The position numbers were made by a program, and so were the translations under genes. From Bacteroidota bacterium (lineage in GTDB: Bacteria > Bacteroidota > Bacteroidia > Bacteroidales > VadinHA17): a stretch of DNA of 8,283 nt. Positions 1-5,668 of the stretch are shown piece by piece. The notes beneath the pieces are model-generated. The model searched no databases and was not told where the DNA came from. It saw only the letters and a program-made list of their open reading frames with translations. The stretch spans positions 1 through 8,283 of the forward strand of contig DAOVQI010000129.1 in the NCBI GenBank assembly GCA_030628785.1, read 5' to 3'. The first letter of the stretch is position 1. Each line of letters begins with the position of its first letter.

Positions 1-1
1 C

Positions 2-52
2 TTGTACGAGAAATATTCAAAATTTGGAGATTTTATTGAGCATAATTGTTGA
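2..52 (+). CDS. Possible C-terminal tail of an upstream gene (very tentative)
   Basis: From the left edge one frame reads LYEKYSKFGDFIEHNC and then stops at 50-52. The composition (charged and aromatic, with no low-complexity run) is what a real protein end could look like. Another frame stops at 37-39 after 12 codons, and a third stays open to about 98 but encodes a less natural, Ile/Leu/Ser-rich string. Sixteen residues are too few to identify a family or even to be sure that this is coding. The remaining bases to 107 are an A/T-rich leader for the next gene, with no convincing promoter match. Confidence 0.2.
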   Translation: MYEKYSKFGDFIEHNC

Positions 53-107
53 CCTGAGAATTTCAAGTTTTAAAACGATTTGTTTAAGTTTACTGTAACC
101 TTGAATA

Positions 108-2591
108 ATGAAATCAAGAAATCCTGAATTAATGAATAAATTACTACCCTTTTTTTTATTTATGCTTGTTTCCTGCTCATGTACCAAAATACAGAAACTG
201 GATCATGAGATTACCGGTGATTTTAATCCTGTAACCTATCTCTGGTATAATGAACCAGCCGACATGTGGGAAAATACCCTTCCTGTTGGTAACGGCAGGT
301 TGGGAGCCAGGATTTTTGGCAGAACGGATGAGGAAACTATACAGTTTAACGAAGAAACCTACTGGACAGGTGGACCGTATTCCCAGACTGTAAAAGGAGG
401 TGCTGAAGCTTTGCCGGAAATCCGGAAACTGATTTTTAACGGAGAATACATAAAAGCCCATAAGCTATTTGGAAGATATTTAATGGGCTATCCGGTGGAA
501 CAGATGAAATATCAATCCATGGGAGACCTGGTACTGAAGTTCCCGGATCGGGGGAAGGTCATGAATTACAAACTGGCTCTGGATATCGATCAGGCAATTG
601 TTACGGTAAGTTATGAACAAGCCGGAATTCAATTTAAACGTGAAGTATTTTCCACTCCTGTTGATCAGGTTATTGTTGTACATTTGACGGCAGATAAACC
701 TGGGAGTATTTCATTTACAGCAAATTTAAGAGGGTACAGGAACCAGGCTCATTCCAATTATGGAACAGATTATTTCAGGATGGATCCTGCTGGAAATGAT
801 GGGTTGATGTTAGCAGGTAAATCAGCAGATTATTTAGGAATAGAAGGGAAAGTAAGATACCAGGCAAGGCTAAAAGCAATATCTGAAGGTGGTATGATTG
901 AAGTAAATGGCGAAGATCTGGTTGCGGAAAATTGCAATACCGTAACCCTTTATCTGGCAGCAGCCACAAATTTTATAAATTGCAAGGATGTGTCTGGTGA
1001 TCCGGTTAAGAGGGTTAATCATGTTTTTGAATTACTAAAGGAAAAATCTTATCAGAACATAAAAGAAGCTCACATTCGGGAGCACAGAAAATTGTTTTCA
1101 AGGGTTAACATTGATTTTGGATCAACACCAAATTCGTTTTTACCTACTGATCAAAGACTTGAGAAATATGTTGTGACGAATGATCCCAATCTGGCTGCAT
1201 TATGTTTTCAATTCGGCCGGTACTTGTTGATCTCTTCCTCAAGACCCGGAACACAACCTGCAAACCTTCAGGGCATCTGGAATACAAAAATGAACCCGTC
1301 ATGGGACTCAAAATATACCACGAATATTAATACTGAAATGAATTACTGGCTTGCTGAAGTGGGTAATCTGAGCGAATGTGCAGAGCCACTGTTTACCATG
1401 ATCAGCGAACTGGAAGATCAGGGGAGTGAAGTAGCACGGGAACATTATGGTGCGGGGGGATGGGTATTTCATCAAAATACTGATATATGGCGTGTAGCGG
1501 CACCCATGGACGGCCCGGATTGGGGTGCCTTCACGACAGGTGGAGCCTGGCTTTGTACCCATTTGTGGGAGCATTACCTTTATACAGGTGATAAAGGCTT
1601 TTTACAGGAAGTGTACCCGGTAATGAAAGGATGTGTTGAATTTTTCCTTGATTTTCTGGTGGAACATCCCGGGTATGGGTGGTTGGTGACCAATCCATCC
1701 ACATCGCCTGAAAACTTTCCTGGGAGACCGGGAAATGACCCGTTTTTCGATGAAGTAACAGGATGGAAAAGTCCCGGAACTACAATTTGTGCAGGATCTT
1801 CAATTGATATGCAGATCCTGAACGACCTGTTCGGATATTTAGCTGAAGCGTCACGGATTCTGGACATAGACCATGAATTTAGAGATCGGGTTTTATCCGC
1901 AAGAGAAAAACTGGCCCCCTTGCAAATCGGGGAGAAAGGAGATCTGCAGGAATGGCTCGAAGACTGGGATCAGAAGGAAAAGAGCCACCGTCATATTTCA
2001 AATCTTTACGGCCTGTTCCCGGGGAATCAGATCTCGCAGAAAAAAAAACCTGAATTTGCTGAAGCATCAACGGTGGTGCTTGAACAAAGAGGACTGGAAG
2101 GGAACGGCTGGTCCTCGGCCTGGAAAATGGCATGTTGGGCGAGGTTATACAATCCTTTAAAAGCTATGGATAATTTTGATTATTATATCCATCATTATTG
2201 TTACAATAGTCTTTATGCAATTTGTTCAGGGGCCCTGCAGGTTGACGGGGTTTTTGGAATAACAGCGGCAATAGCCGAAATGTTGCTTCAGAGTCATGAA
2301 GAAGAAATATACCTCCTTCCGGCATTGCCGGAAAGCTGGCAAACAGGAAACATCAGTGGCCTATGCGCAAGAGCCGGGTTTAAAGTGGATATGGAATGGG
2401 ACAGCGGTGAATTAACCCGGGTAATAATTCTCTCAAAGCTGGGAAATGTTTGTCGTGTCAGAGTTAAAGGAAAATTTACCGTAAAATCGGAGGATACAAA
2501 GATCCAAACTACAGAAATTGAGCCGGGTTTCTTTAAATTTTCTACAGAAAAGGGGAAAATATATGAGATTGTAAAAGCTTTTAAACCTTAG
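108..2591 (+). CDS. GH95 family exo-alpha-L-glycosidase (alpha-L-fucosidase / alpha-L-galactosidase), lipoprotein
   Basis: Complete 827-residue protein. GH95 enzymes are inverting exo-hydrolases that remove terminal alpha-L-fucose or alpha-L-galactose from glycans. Residues 1-23 form a type II signal peptide with lipobox LVSC (lipidated Cys23), so the enzyme should be membrane-anchored in the periplasm or at the outer membrane. The N-terminal beta-domain carries GNGRLGARIFG (61-71) and NEETYWTGGPY (81-91). The (alpha/alpha)6 barrel carries NLQGIWN (386-392), WDSKYTTNINTEMNYW (399-414), HQNTDIW (455-461), NPSTSPEN (529-536), RHISNLYGLFPG (628-639) and QVDGVFG (711-717). By alignment from memory to Bifidobacterium bifidum AfcA, Asn406 and Asn408 match its catalytic Asn421/Asn423, Glu535 its acid Glu566, and Asp713 its Asp766; all are kept. 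AfcA His419 is replaced by Thr404, which bears on specificity. Length is normal for the family. ATG at 132 (Met9) is an alternative start giving a short signal peptide; I keep 108 because it gives a usual-length one. Neither has a Shine-Dalgarno. No other carbohydrate gene is adjacent. Confidence 0.95.
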   Translation: MKSRNPELMNKLLPFFLFMLVSCSCTKIQKLDHEITGDFNPVTYLWYNEPADMWENTLPVGNGRLGARIFGRTDEETIQFNEETYWTGGPYSQTVKGGAEALPEIRKLIFNGEYIKAHKLFGRYLMGYPVEQMKYQSMGDLVLKFPDRGKVMNYKLALDIDQAIVTVSYEQAGIQFKREVFSTPVDQVIVVHLTADKPGSISFTANLRGYRNQAHSNYGTDYFRMDPAGNDGLMLAGKSADYLGIEGKVRYQARLKAISEGGMIEVNGEDLVAENCNTVTLYLAAATNFINCKDVSGDPVKRVNHVFELLKEKSYQNIKEAHIREHRKLFSRVNIDFGSTPNSFLPTDQRLEKYVVTNDPNLAALCFQFGRYLLISSSRPGTQPANLQGIWNTKMNPSWDSKYTTNINTEMNYWLAEVGNLSECAEPLFTMISELEDQGSEVAREHYGAGGWVFHQNTDIWRVAAPMDGPDWGAFTTGGAWLCTHLWEHYLYTGDKGFLQEVYPVMKGCVEFFLDFLVEHPGYGWLVTNPSTSPENFPGRPGNDPFFDEVTGWKSPGTTICAGSSIDMQILNDLFGYLAEASRILDIDHEFRDRVLSAREKLAPLQIGEKGDLQEWLEDWDQKEKSHRHISNLYGLFPGNQISQKKKPEFAEASTVVLEQRGLEGNGWSSAWKMACWARLYNPLKAMDNFDYYIHHYCYNSLYAICSGALQVDGVFGITAAIAEMLLQSHEEEIYLLPALPESWQTGNISGLCARAGFKVDMEWDSGELTRVIILSKLGNVCRVRVKGKFTVKSEDTKIQTTEIEPGFFKFSTEKGKIYEIVKAFKP

Positions 2592-2676
2592 GGTCTTATT
2601 AAAAACGATTCTTCTCCCATAGGGATCCCTTCTTCCGTAGCTCCGTAGCTCCGAAGGAGTCCCTGTGGGAGAATCC

Positions 2677-2695
2677 TCCGAAGGAGTCCTTCGGA
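2677..2695. repeat. Strongest palindrome of the left array
   Basis: TCCGAAGGA-G-TCCTTCGGA is a perfect 9-bp inverted repeat around a single G. As RNA it would fold as an eight-pair stem with a three-base loop, or alternatively as two adjacent four- and three-pair micro-hairpins. It is followed directly by another CC-TTC-GG unit at 2696-2702. It is not followed by a run of T, so a rho-independent terminator is not indicated. Confidence 0.75.
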
Positions 2696-2787
2696 CCTTC
2701 GGGAGAATGCCTTTGGCAGGGACAAAGCTCCGTAGCTCCTCCCAAGGGGATCCCTTTGAGAAAATGCCTTCGGTAGGAGAGCCGTTC

Positions 2788-2811
2788 TACAATATTATTT
2801 ATATTATTGTA
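2788..2811. promoter_or_regulatory. AT-rich inverted repeat in the transporter leader
   Basis: A 24-bp near-palindrome has outer arms TACAATA and TATTGTA (seven pairs), one T-T mismatch, then two further pairs. It lies 56 bp before the transporter start codon and outside the GC-rich hairpin array. The position would suit an operator or a leader stem-loop. An AT-rich palindrome in AT-rich DNA is weak evidence, and I recognise no regulator that binds it. Confidence 0.25.
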
Positions 2812-2867
2812 ATCTGAAATCACCAGGTAATATAATTCGATACATTTTCTATTGAACTCAATGAAGC

Positions 2868-4370
2868 ATGGCAAATAGCCTCGACAAAAGCGTAAACCAA
2901 CGATTTTCATCCAGATGGGGCCTATTGCTTAGTGCTCTTGGCATCGCGGTCGGGACTGGAAATATCTGGAGGTTCCCGCGAATTGCAGCTCAAATGGGTG
3001 GTGAGGACGGAGCAGGAGCTTTTTTGGTGGCCTGGCTTATCTTCTTATTTCTGTGGAGCATACCCCTTATTATTGCCGAATATGCATTGGGGAGAAAACA
3101 CCGGTCGGGTGTGGTTGGTATTTTCATTAAAAGCATTGGGAAAAAATTCGCCTGGATGGGCACTTTTGTTGCTTTTGTTGCCACAGCTATTACCTTTTTC
3201 TATACGGTGATTGTAGGTTGGTGTATTTTTTATTTTATTCAGACGTTGACCCACCCCCTCCCAATGACAACAGAAGCGGCCATGGAAACCTGGAACAATT
3301 ACCAGAATAGCGCCTGGCCATTTCTGTTTCATATCCTGGCCATCGGGTTTGGTGCTCTTGCTATTTGGAAAGGGGTGAAATCAATAGAACTCATTAATAA
3401 AATCCTGATCCCAACCCTCCTGTTAATTGTTATCCTCTCTGTTATCAGGGCGTTGACTTTACCCGGAGCGTGGGATGGTGTTGCATACTTGTTCAGACCG
3501 CAGTGGAGTCAATTGAGTGATCCGAAATTATGGCTTTCCGCGTTAACACAAAATGCATGGGATACAGGAGCTGGCTGGGGTTTGTTTCTTACCTATGCCG
3601 CCTATATGAAAAGCGAACATGGGACAGTGAAGAATGCTTTTATCACAGGCATTGGGAATAATACGGTCTCCCTGCTGGCTGCCATTATGATCTTTGGAAC
3701 TGTATTTGCTGTTCTCAGGACAGAAATGGGAATGGCCGATCCGGAAGTTCTTGAAATTATGAAGACGAGCGGACCAGCTTCAACAGGTCTTACTTTTATC
3801 TGGATGCCTCAACTTTTTGCAAAAATGTTCTTTGGATCACCTCTGGCTGTTCTGTTCTTCCTGGGTCTTACATTCGCCGGATTTTCATCCCTGATCGCTC
3901 AACTGGAACTTCCCACAAGAGTTTTAGTGGATACCGGTATGAAAAGATCCAAAGCCATTGGAATTATTATTGCTGTAGTATACCTGTTAGGGATCCCTTC
4001 AGCCAGAAACCTGAATATTCTGAGTAACCAGGATTATGTTTGGGGAATTGCCCTGATGATTTCCGGTGCATTTGTTGCTTTTGCAGTGATCAAACAGGGG
4101 ATTTCAAAGATTCGCAAGGAAATAAGCCTTACTGAAAACGACTGGGCTCTTGGAAGCTGGTGGGATATTATCATACGGCTTTTTATACCTTTTGCTGCAA
4201 TTATTTTGCTTGTCTGGTGGTTGTTTCAATCAGCTACCGTATTTGCACCTGATCAATGGTACAATCCCTTTAATCCGTTTAGTGTAATGACCTGCCTTGC
4301 TCAATGGATTGTGATGTCGGGGATTTTTATTTTGTATAATCGAAGAATAGCTAATAGTATGATAGGTTGA
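2868..4370 (+). CDS. Sodium-dependent transporter, NSS/SNF (LeuT-fold) family
   Basis: Complete 500-residue inner-membrane protein with about 12 hydrophobic segments: near 15-37, 50-72, 95-125, 149-167, 175-195, 225-247, 257-285, 320-348, 361-380, 391-409, 436-457 and 471-489. NSS proteins import amino acids or related amines with Na+. The signature GIAVGTGNIWRFP (25-37) is the unwound TM1. By alignment from memory to LeuT, the Na+ ligands are present as Gly25, Ala27, Val28, Asn32, Asn264, Ala337, Ser340 and Ser341 (FAGFSS). In TM6 the LeuT Gln250/Thr254 pair reads Gln228/Asp232, and the LeuT Glu290 position in TM7 reads Ser268. A four-residue insertion (about 44-50) lies between TM1 and TM2 relative to LeuT. 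The start is secure: an in-frame TGA lies at 2862-2864 and 2868 is the first ATG after it. No Shine-Dalgarno is visible. The substrate cannot be predicted, and no catabolic partner gene is adjacent. Confidence 0.95.
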   Translation: MANSLDKSVNQRFSSRWGLLLSALGIAVGTGNIWRFPRIAAQMGGEDGAGAFLVAWLIFLFLWSIPLIIAEYALGRKHRSGVVGIFIKSIGKKFAWMGTFVAFVATAITFFYTVIVGWCIFYFIQTLTHPLPMTTEAAMETWNNYQNSAWPFLFHILAIGFGALAIWKGVKSIELINKILIPTLLLIVILSVIRALTLPGAWDGVAYLFRPQWSQLSDPKLWLSALTQNAWDTGAGWGLFLTYAAYMKSEHGTVKNAFITGIGNNTVSLLAAIMIFGTVFAVLRTEMGMADPEVLEIMKTSGPASTGLTFIWMPQLFAKMFFGSPLAVLFFLGLTFAGFSSLIAQLELPTRVLVDTGMKRSKAIGIIIAVVYLLGIPSARNLNILSNQDYVWGIALMISGAFVAFAVIKQGISKIRKEISLTENDWALGSWWDIIIRLFIPFAAIILLVWWLFQSATVFAPDQWYNPFNPFSVMTCLAQWIVMSGIFILYNRRIANSMIG

Positions 4371-4560
4371 GAGTTGAAATGTCGGTTGCCTGGCTGTTCA
4401 CCCGCTTGGATGAAAGGATTCATTCTTTCAGGCAGGCTTCCAGCCGTACCGACGGGTGAGGGTCTTTGAATCTTAGTGTTTAATTCTAATCGGCTTATGG
4501 CACAAATCCCCGAAATCATCAGTTTCCCTCAGTTTAATGCCGGTAGTCGGGGATTACTTA
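4371..4560. other. Gene-free stretch with nested and alternative stem-loops
   Basis: No convincing ORF is present; reading frames here are short and overlap the transporter end antisense. Complementary segments suggest a folded transcript: CGGT (4383-4386) with ACCG (4448-4451), GGCTG (4392-4396) with CAGCC (4441-4445), and an inner TGAAAG (4411-4416) with CTTTCA (4425-4430). CACCCG (4399-4404) with CGGGTG (4453-4458) and TGCCTG (4387-4392) with CAGGCA (4429-4434) are further pairings that cannot all form together. It could be a 3' UTR structure of the transporter mRNA or a decayed mobile element. It matches no RNA family I know. Confidence 0.3.
4505..4555. repeat. 9-bp perfect inverted repeat with 33-base loop
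   Basis: AATCCCCGA (4505-4513) is the exact reverse complement of TCGGGGATT (4547-4555). The loop contains the word cagttt twice. This is the longest perfect stem in the transporter-deacylase interval and marks the left edge of the micro-hairpin cluster that starts at 4577. It could be the end of a small non-autonomous element or simply a 3' UTR hairpin; no target-site duplication is evident. Confidence 0.5.
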
Positions 4561-4576
4561 CTTATATTCCTTATTA

Positions 4577-4836
4577 CCAGGGGCTTTGCCCCTGGCTATT
4601 ATCATATTGTCCCTACGGGACAAATTTGAAATTTTGAACCAGGCATTACTAAAGTCCCGGAGGGACTAAAAGACAATAGACAGTCACTTTAGTGGCTGGT
4701 TATAAGCGGATTATAAACAAGAAACAGCCCGTTAGGGCTTGAAAGTAGGATCTGCCGTGACTGTTGTATGCTAGACGAAAGGAAAACCCTTAAGGTTTTG
4801 TGCCGGAGGCATTCCTTTGGAAGAAACCCTTAGGGT
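4577..4836. repeat. Second array of short hairpins (REP-like)
   Basis: About nine consecutive small palindromes fill this gene-free region: CCAGGGGC-TTT-GCCCCTGG (4577-4595), TTGTCCC-TAC-GGGACAA (4607-4623), AGTCCC-GGA-GGGACT (4653-4667), CAGTCACT-TT-AGTGGCTG (4681-4698, one G-T pair), AGCCC-GTTA-GGGCT (4726-4739), AAAACC-CTTAA-GGTTTT (4783-4799), TGCC-GGA-GGCA (4801-4811), TTCC-TTT-GGAA (4812-4822) and ACCC-TTA-GGGT (4826-4836). Six of the nine have exactly three loop bases, as in the array at 2615-2750, but the arm sequences differ. From memory, stems such as ccaggggc/gcccctgg and gtccc/gggac are frequent between genes in Bacteroidota and resemble REP elements. No REP-associated (Y1) transposase is present in the window. 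Confidence 0.8.
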
Positions 4837-4839
4837 CTG
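4823..4839 (-). terminator. Weak terminator-like hairpin after the deacylase gene
   Basis: On the minus strand, immediately after the deacylase stop, ACCC-TAA-GGGT is followed by TTTC. The four-pair stem and short, interrupted T-run make this a poor intrinsic terminator. It is also the last unit of the hairpin array, so its placement may be a consequence of the array rather than a termination signal. Confidence 0.3.
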
Positions 4840-5334
4840 TTAATCATACAATTTTACAAACTCATAACTATTACCAGTCCAGTCCATAAAACGCTCAAAA
4901 TCCTTGAAGTCTATTACCAGTGTTGCAGTATTAATGTTAGGATGAAAACTGATTTTTTCTGCCTTTTCCATGTTGCTGTCAATAAATACATGAACATGGT
5001 TTTCAGTATCATTGATCAATCCGAAAGGTGAGACCGATCCGGCTTCAATATCAAGGTATTTCTTTAAACGCTTATCAGAAGCAAAACTGAGTTTACCCTG
5101 TTTTAGCCTTTGTTCCAGATCTTTTATCACCAGTTTTTGTTTATGTTCAATAATAACCAGGTAATGCCGATTTCCCTTATGGTTTCGGAAGAAAATGTTT
5201 TTGCAATGAGTGGCATTTATATTTTTCCAATGGATAATGGCTTCTTCAACCGTCGCTACAGGAGGATGTTCATAATATTCATATCTTATATCCAGGTCAT
5301 CTAATACTTCATAGATTTCTTTTGGTCCGTTCAT
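4840..5334 (-). CDS. YbaK/ProX-type aminoacyl-tRNA deacylase (ProXp-ala / PrdX-like)
   Basis: Complete 164-residue single-domain protein of the bacterial prolyl-tRNA synthetase editing (INS) superfamily. These free-standing cytoplasmic enzymes hydrolyse mischarged tRNA; ProXp-ala removes Ala from Ala-tRNA(Pro). Visible signatures are EHPPVATVEEA (22-32), the CKNIFFRNHKG segment (44-54) with Lys45-Asn46, HYLVII (57-62), GSVSPFGLIND (99-109) and HPNINTATLVI (131-141). Lys45/Asn46 coincide in number with residues I recall as functionally essential in Caulobacter ProXp-ala, and the overall length and GSVSPFG motif fit that subgroup better than YbaK (Cys-tRNA(Pro)). The name prdX is used for relatives, but I do not assign it firmly. 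The start is secure: an in-frame stop lies 12 bases upstream (plus-strand positions 5347-5349) and there is no other start between. The leader is A/T-rich without Shine-Dalgarno. It is divergent from the large propeller gene and unrelated in function to its neighbours. Confidence 0.9.
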   Translation of the reverse strand: MNGPKEIYEVLDDLDIRYEYYEHPPVATVEEAIIHWKNINATHCKNIFFRNHKGNRHYLVIIEHKQKLVIKDLEQRLKQGKLSFASDKRLKKYLDIEAGSVSPFGLINDTENHVHVFIDSNMEKAEKISFHPNINTATLVIDFKDFERFMDWTGNSYEFVKLYD

Positions 5335-5665
5335 TATTGTATATTTTTAACTTAAGTGATTCATTGTAAAAAATTCCAGTAAAACCCCGCCCGCCGGCTG
5401 CAAGCCGTCCGGCGGATATGAGATAATCCTTTAAGCCAAAATTAACAAGAAAATCGTAGTTCTATATAGCTATCTGAAAGTCATGATTGAAGCAACCATA
5501 TTTCAATGATTTATGTCATATAATACATTACCCAACAAAAGAACATATAACTACTTTTACCACATATATACCTAAAAATTCTTCGATAAGACTGAAACAT
5601 AGTGTTCAAATTTACGTAATATACTGAAGATTATTAATTTATCAAATATACAGATTTATTAAGTT
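5335..5665. promoter_or_regulatory. Divergent intergenic region between the deacylase and propeller genes
   Basis: These 331 bases must contain the promoters of both the minus-strand deacylase and the plus-strand propeller gene. The half nearest the deacylase holds an 8-bp palindrome ACTTAAGT (5350-5357) and a GC-rich hairpin at 5391-5415. The half towards the propeller gene is very A/T-rich and contains an imperfect inverted repeat (ATTGAA at 5486-5491 with TTCAAT at 5502-5507). I looked for the Bacteroidota -7 consensus TAnnTTTG and found no clear copy on either strand, so no promoter is placed. No credible small ORF or RNA gene is seen. Confidence 0.5.
5391..5415. repeat. GC-rich hairpin in the AT-rich intergenic region
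   Basis: CCGCCGG (5391-5397) and CCGGCGG (5409-5415) form a perfect 7-bp stem. An alternative inner stem CGGCT-GCA-AGCCG (5395-5407) again has a three-base loop. On the minus strand it is followed, a few bases on, by GGGGTTTT, and it sits in the presumed leader of the deacylase gene, 56 bases before its start codon. It stands out sharply in base composition from the surrounding DNA and could be another REP-type unit. Confidence 0.6.
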
Positions 5666-5668
5666 TTG
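5666..5668 (+). other. TTG start codon, no Shine-Dalgarno
   Basis: The codon two before is a stop (5660-5662), so nothing further upstream can serve. Starting here places two lysines before a hydrophobic stretch ending in YAQ, exactly a Sec signal peptide. The preceding bases are A/T-rich (gatttattaag) without a purine-rich ribosome-binding motif, in keeping with the other genes here. Confidence 0.8.

Larger units (their letters stand above)
2592..2867. repeat. Gene-free interval with an array of triplet-loop micro-hairpins
   Basis: This 276-bp gap holds no credible gene. From 2615 to about 2778 it is packed with short palindromes, most with exactly three loop bases: TCCC-ATA-GGGA (2615-2625), CTCC-GAA-GGAG (2649-2659), TCCC-TGT-GGGA (2660-2670), CTCC-GAA-GGAG (2676-2686), TCC-TTC-GGA (2687-2695), TGCC-TTT-GGCA (2708-2718) and TCCC-AAG-GGGA (2740-2750). 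The word ccgtagctcc occurs at 2635, 2643 and 2730, and the 14-mer ctccgaaggagtcc occurs at 2649 and 2676. Linkers of the form GAGAAT or GAGAAAAT recur between units. The array is more GC-rich than the flanking genes. It may end the glycosidase transcript or protect it from 3' decay, but no hairpin with a clean U-tract is present, so that role is inference. I recall similar palindrome clusters between genes in other Bacteroidota. Confidence 0.8.

Noticed and set aside
2615..2778. CRISPR array
   Set aside because: The repeated words are short and irregularly spaced, with no constant 20-40 base repeat and spacer alternation, and no cas gene is nearby.
2599..2910. A 103-codon minus-strand frame across the left hairpin array
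   Set aside because: It overlaps the transporter start, its translation is dominated by the palindromic repeats (recurring GATELC/GATELR-like strings), and it has no recognisable domain. It is open only because the repeats lack stop codons.
108..4370. GH95 enzyme and transporter as one sugar-uptake operon
   Set aside because: They are separated by 276 bp of repeats, and NSS transporters carry amino acids or amines rather than sugars; co-orientation alone is not enough.
4301..4519. 72-codon minus-strand frame over the transporter end
   Set aside because: It overlaps the conserved last helix of the transporter and shows no family features or plausible start signal.
4577..4623. Rho-independent terminator of the transporter gene
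   Set aside because: The two strong stems have no following T-run on the plus strand and lie more than 200 bases after the stop codon; they fit the repeat array better.
5335..5665. A Bacteroidota-type promoter (TTTG / TAnnTTTG) for the propeller gene
   Set aside because: Several A/T-rich near matches exist, but none has both boxes at the right spacing, so none was annotated.
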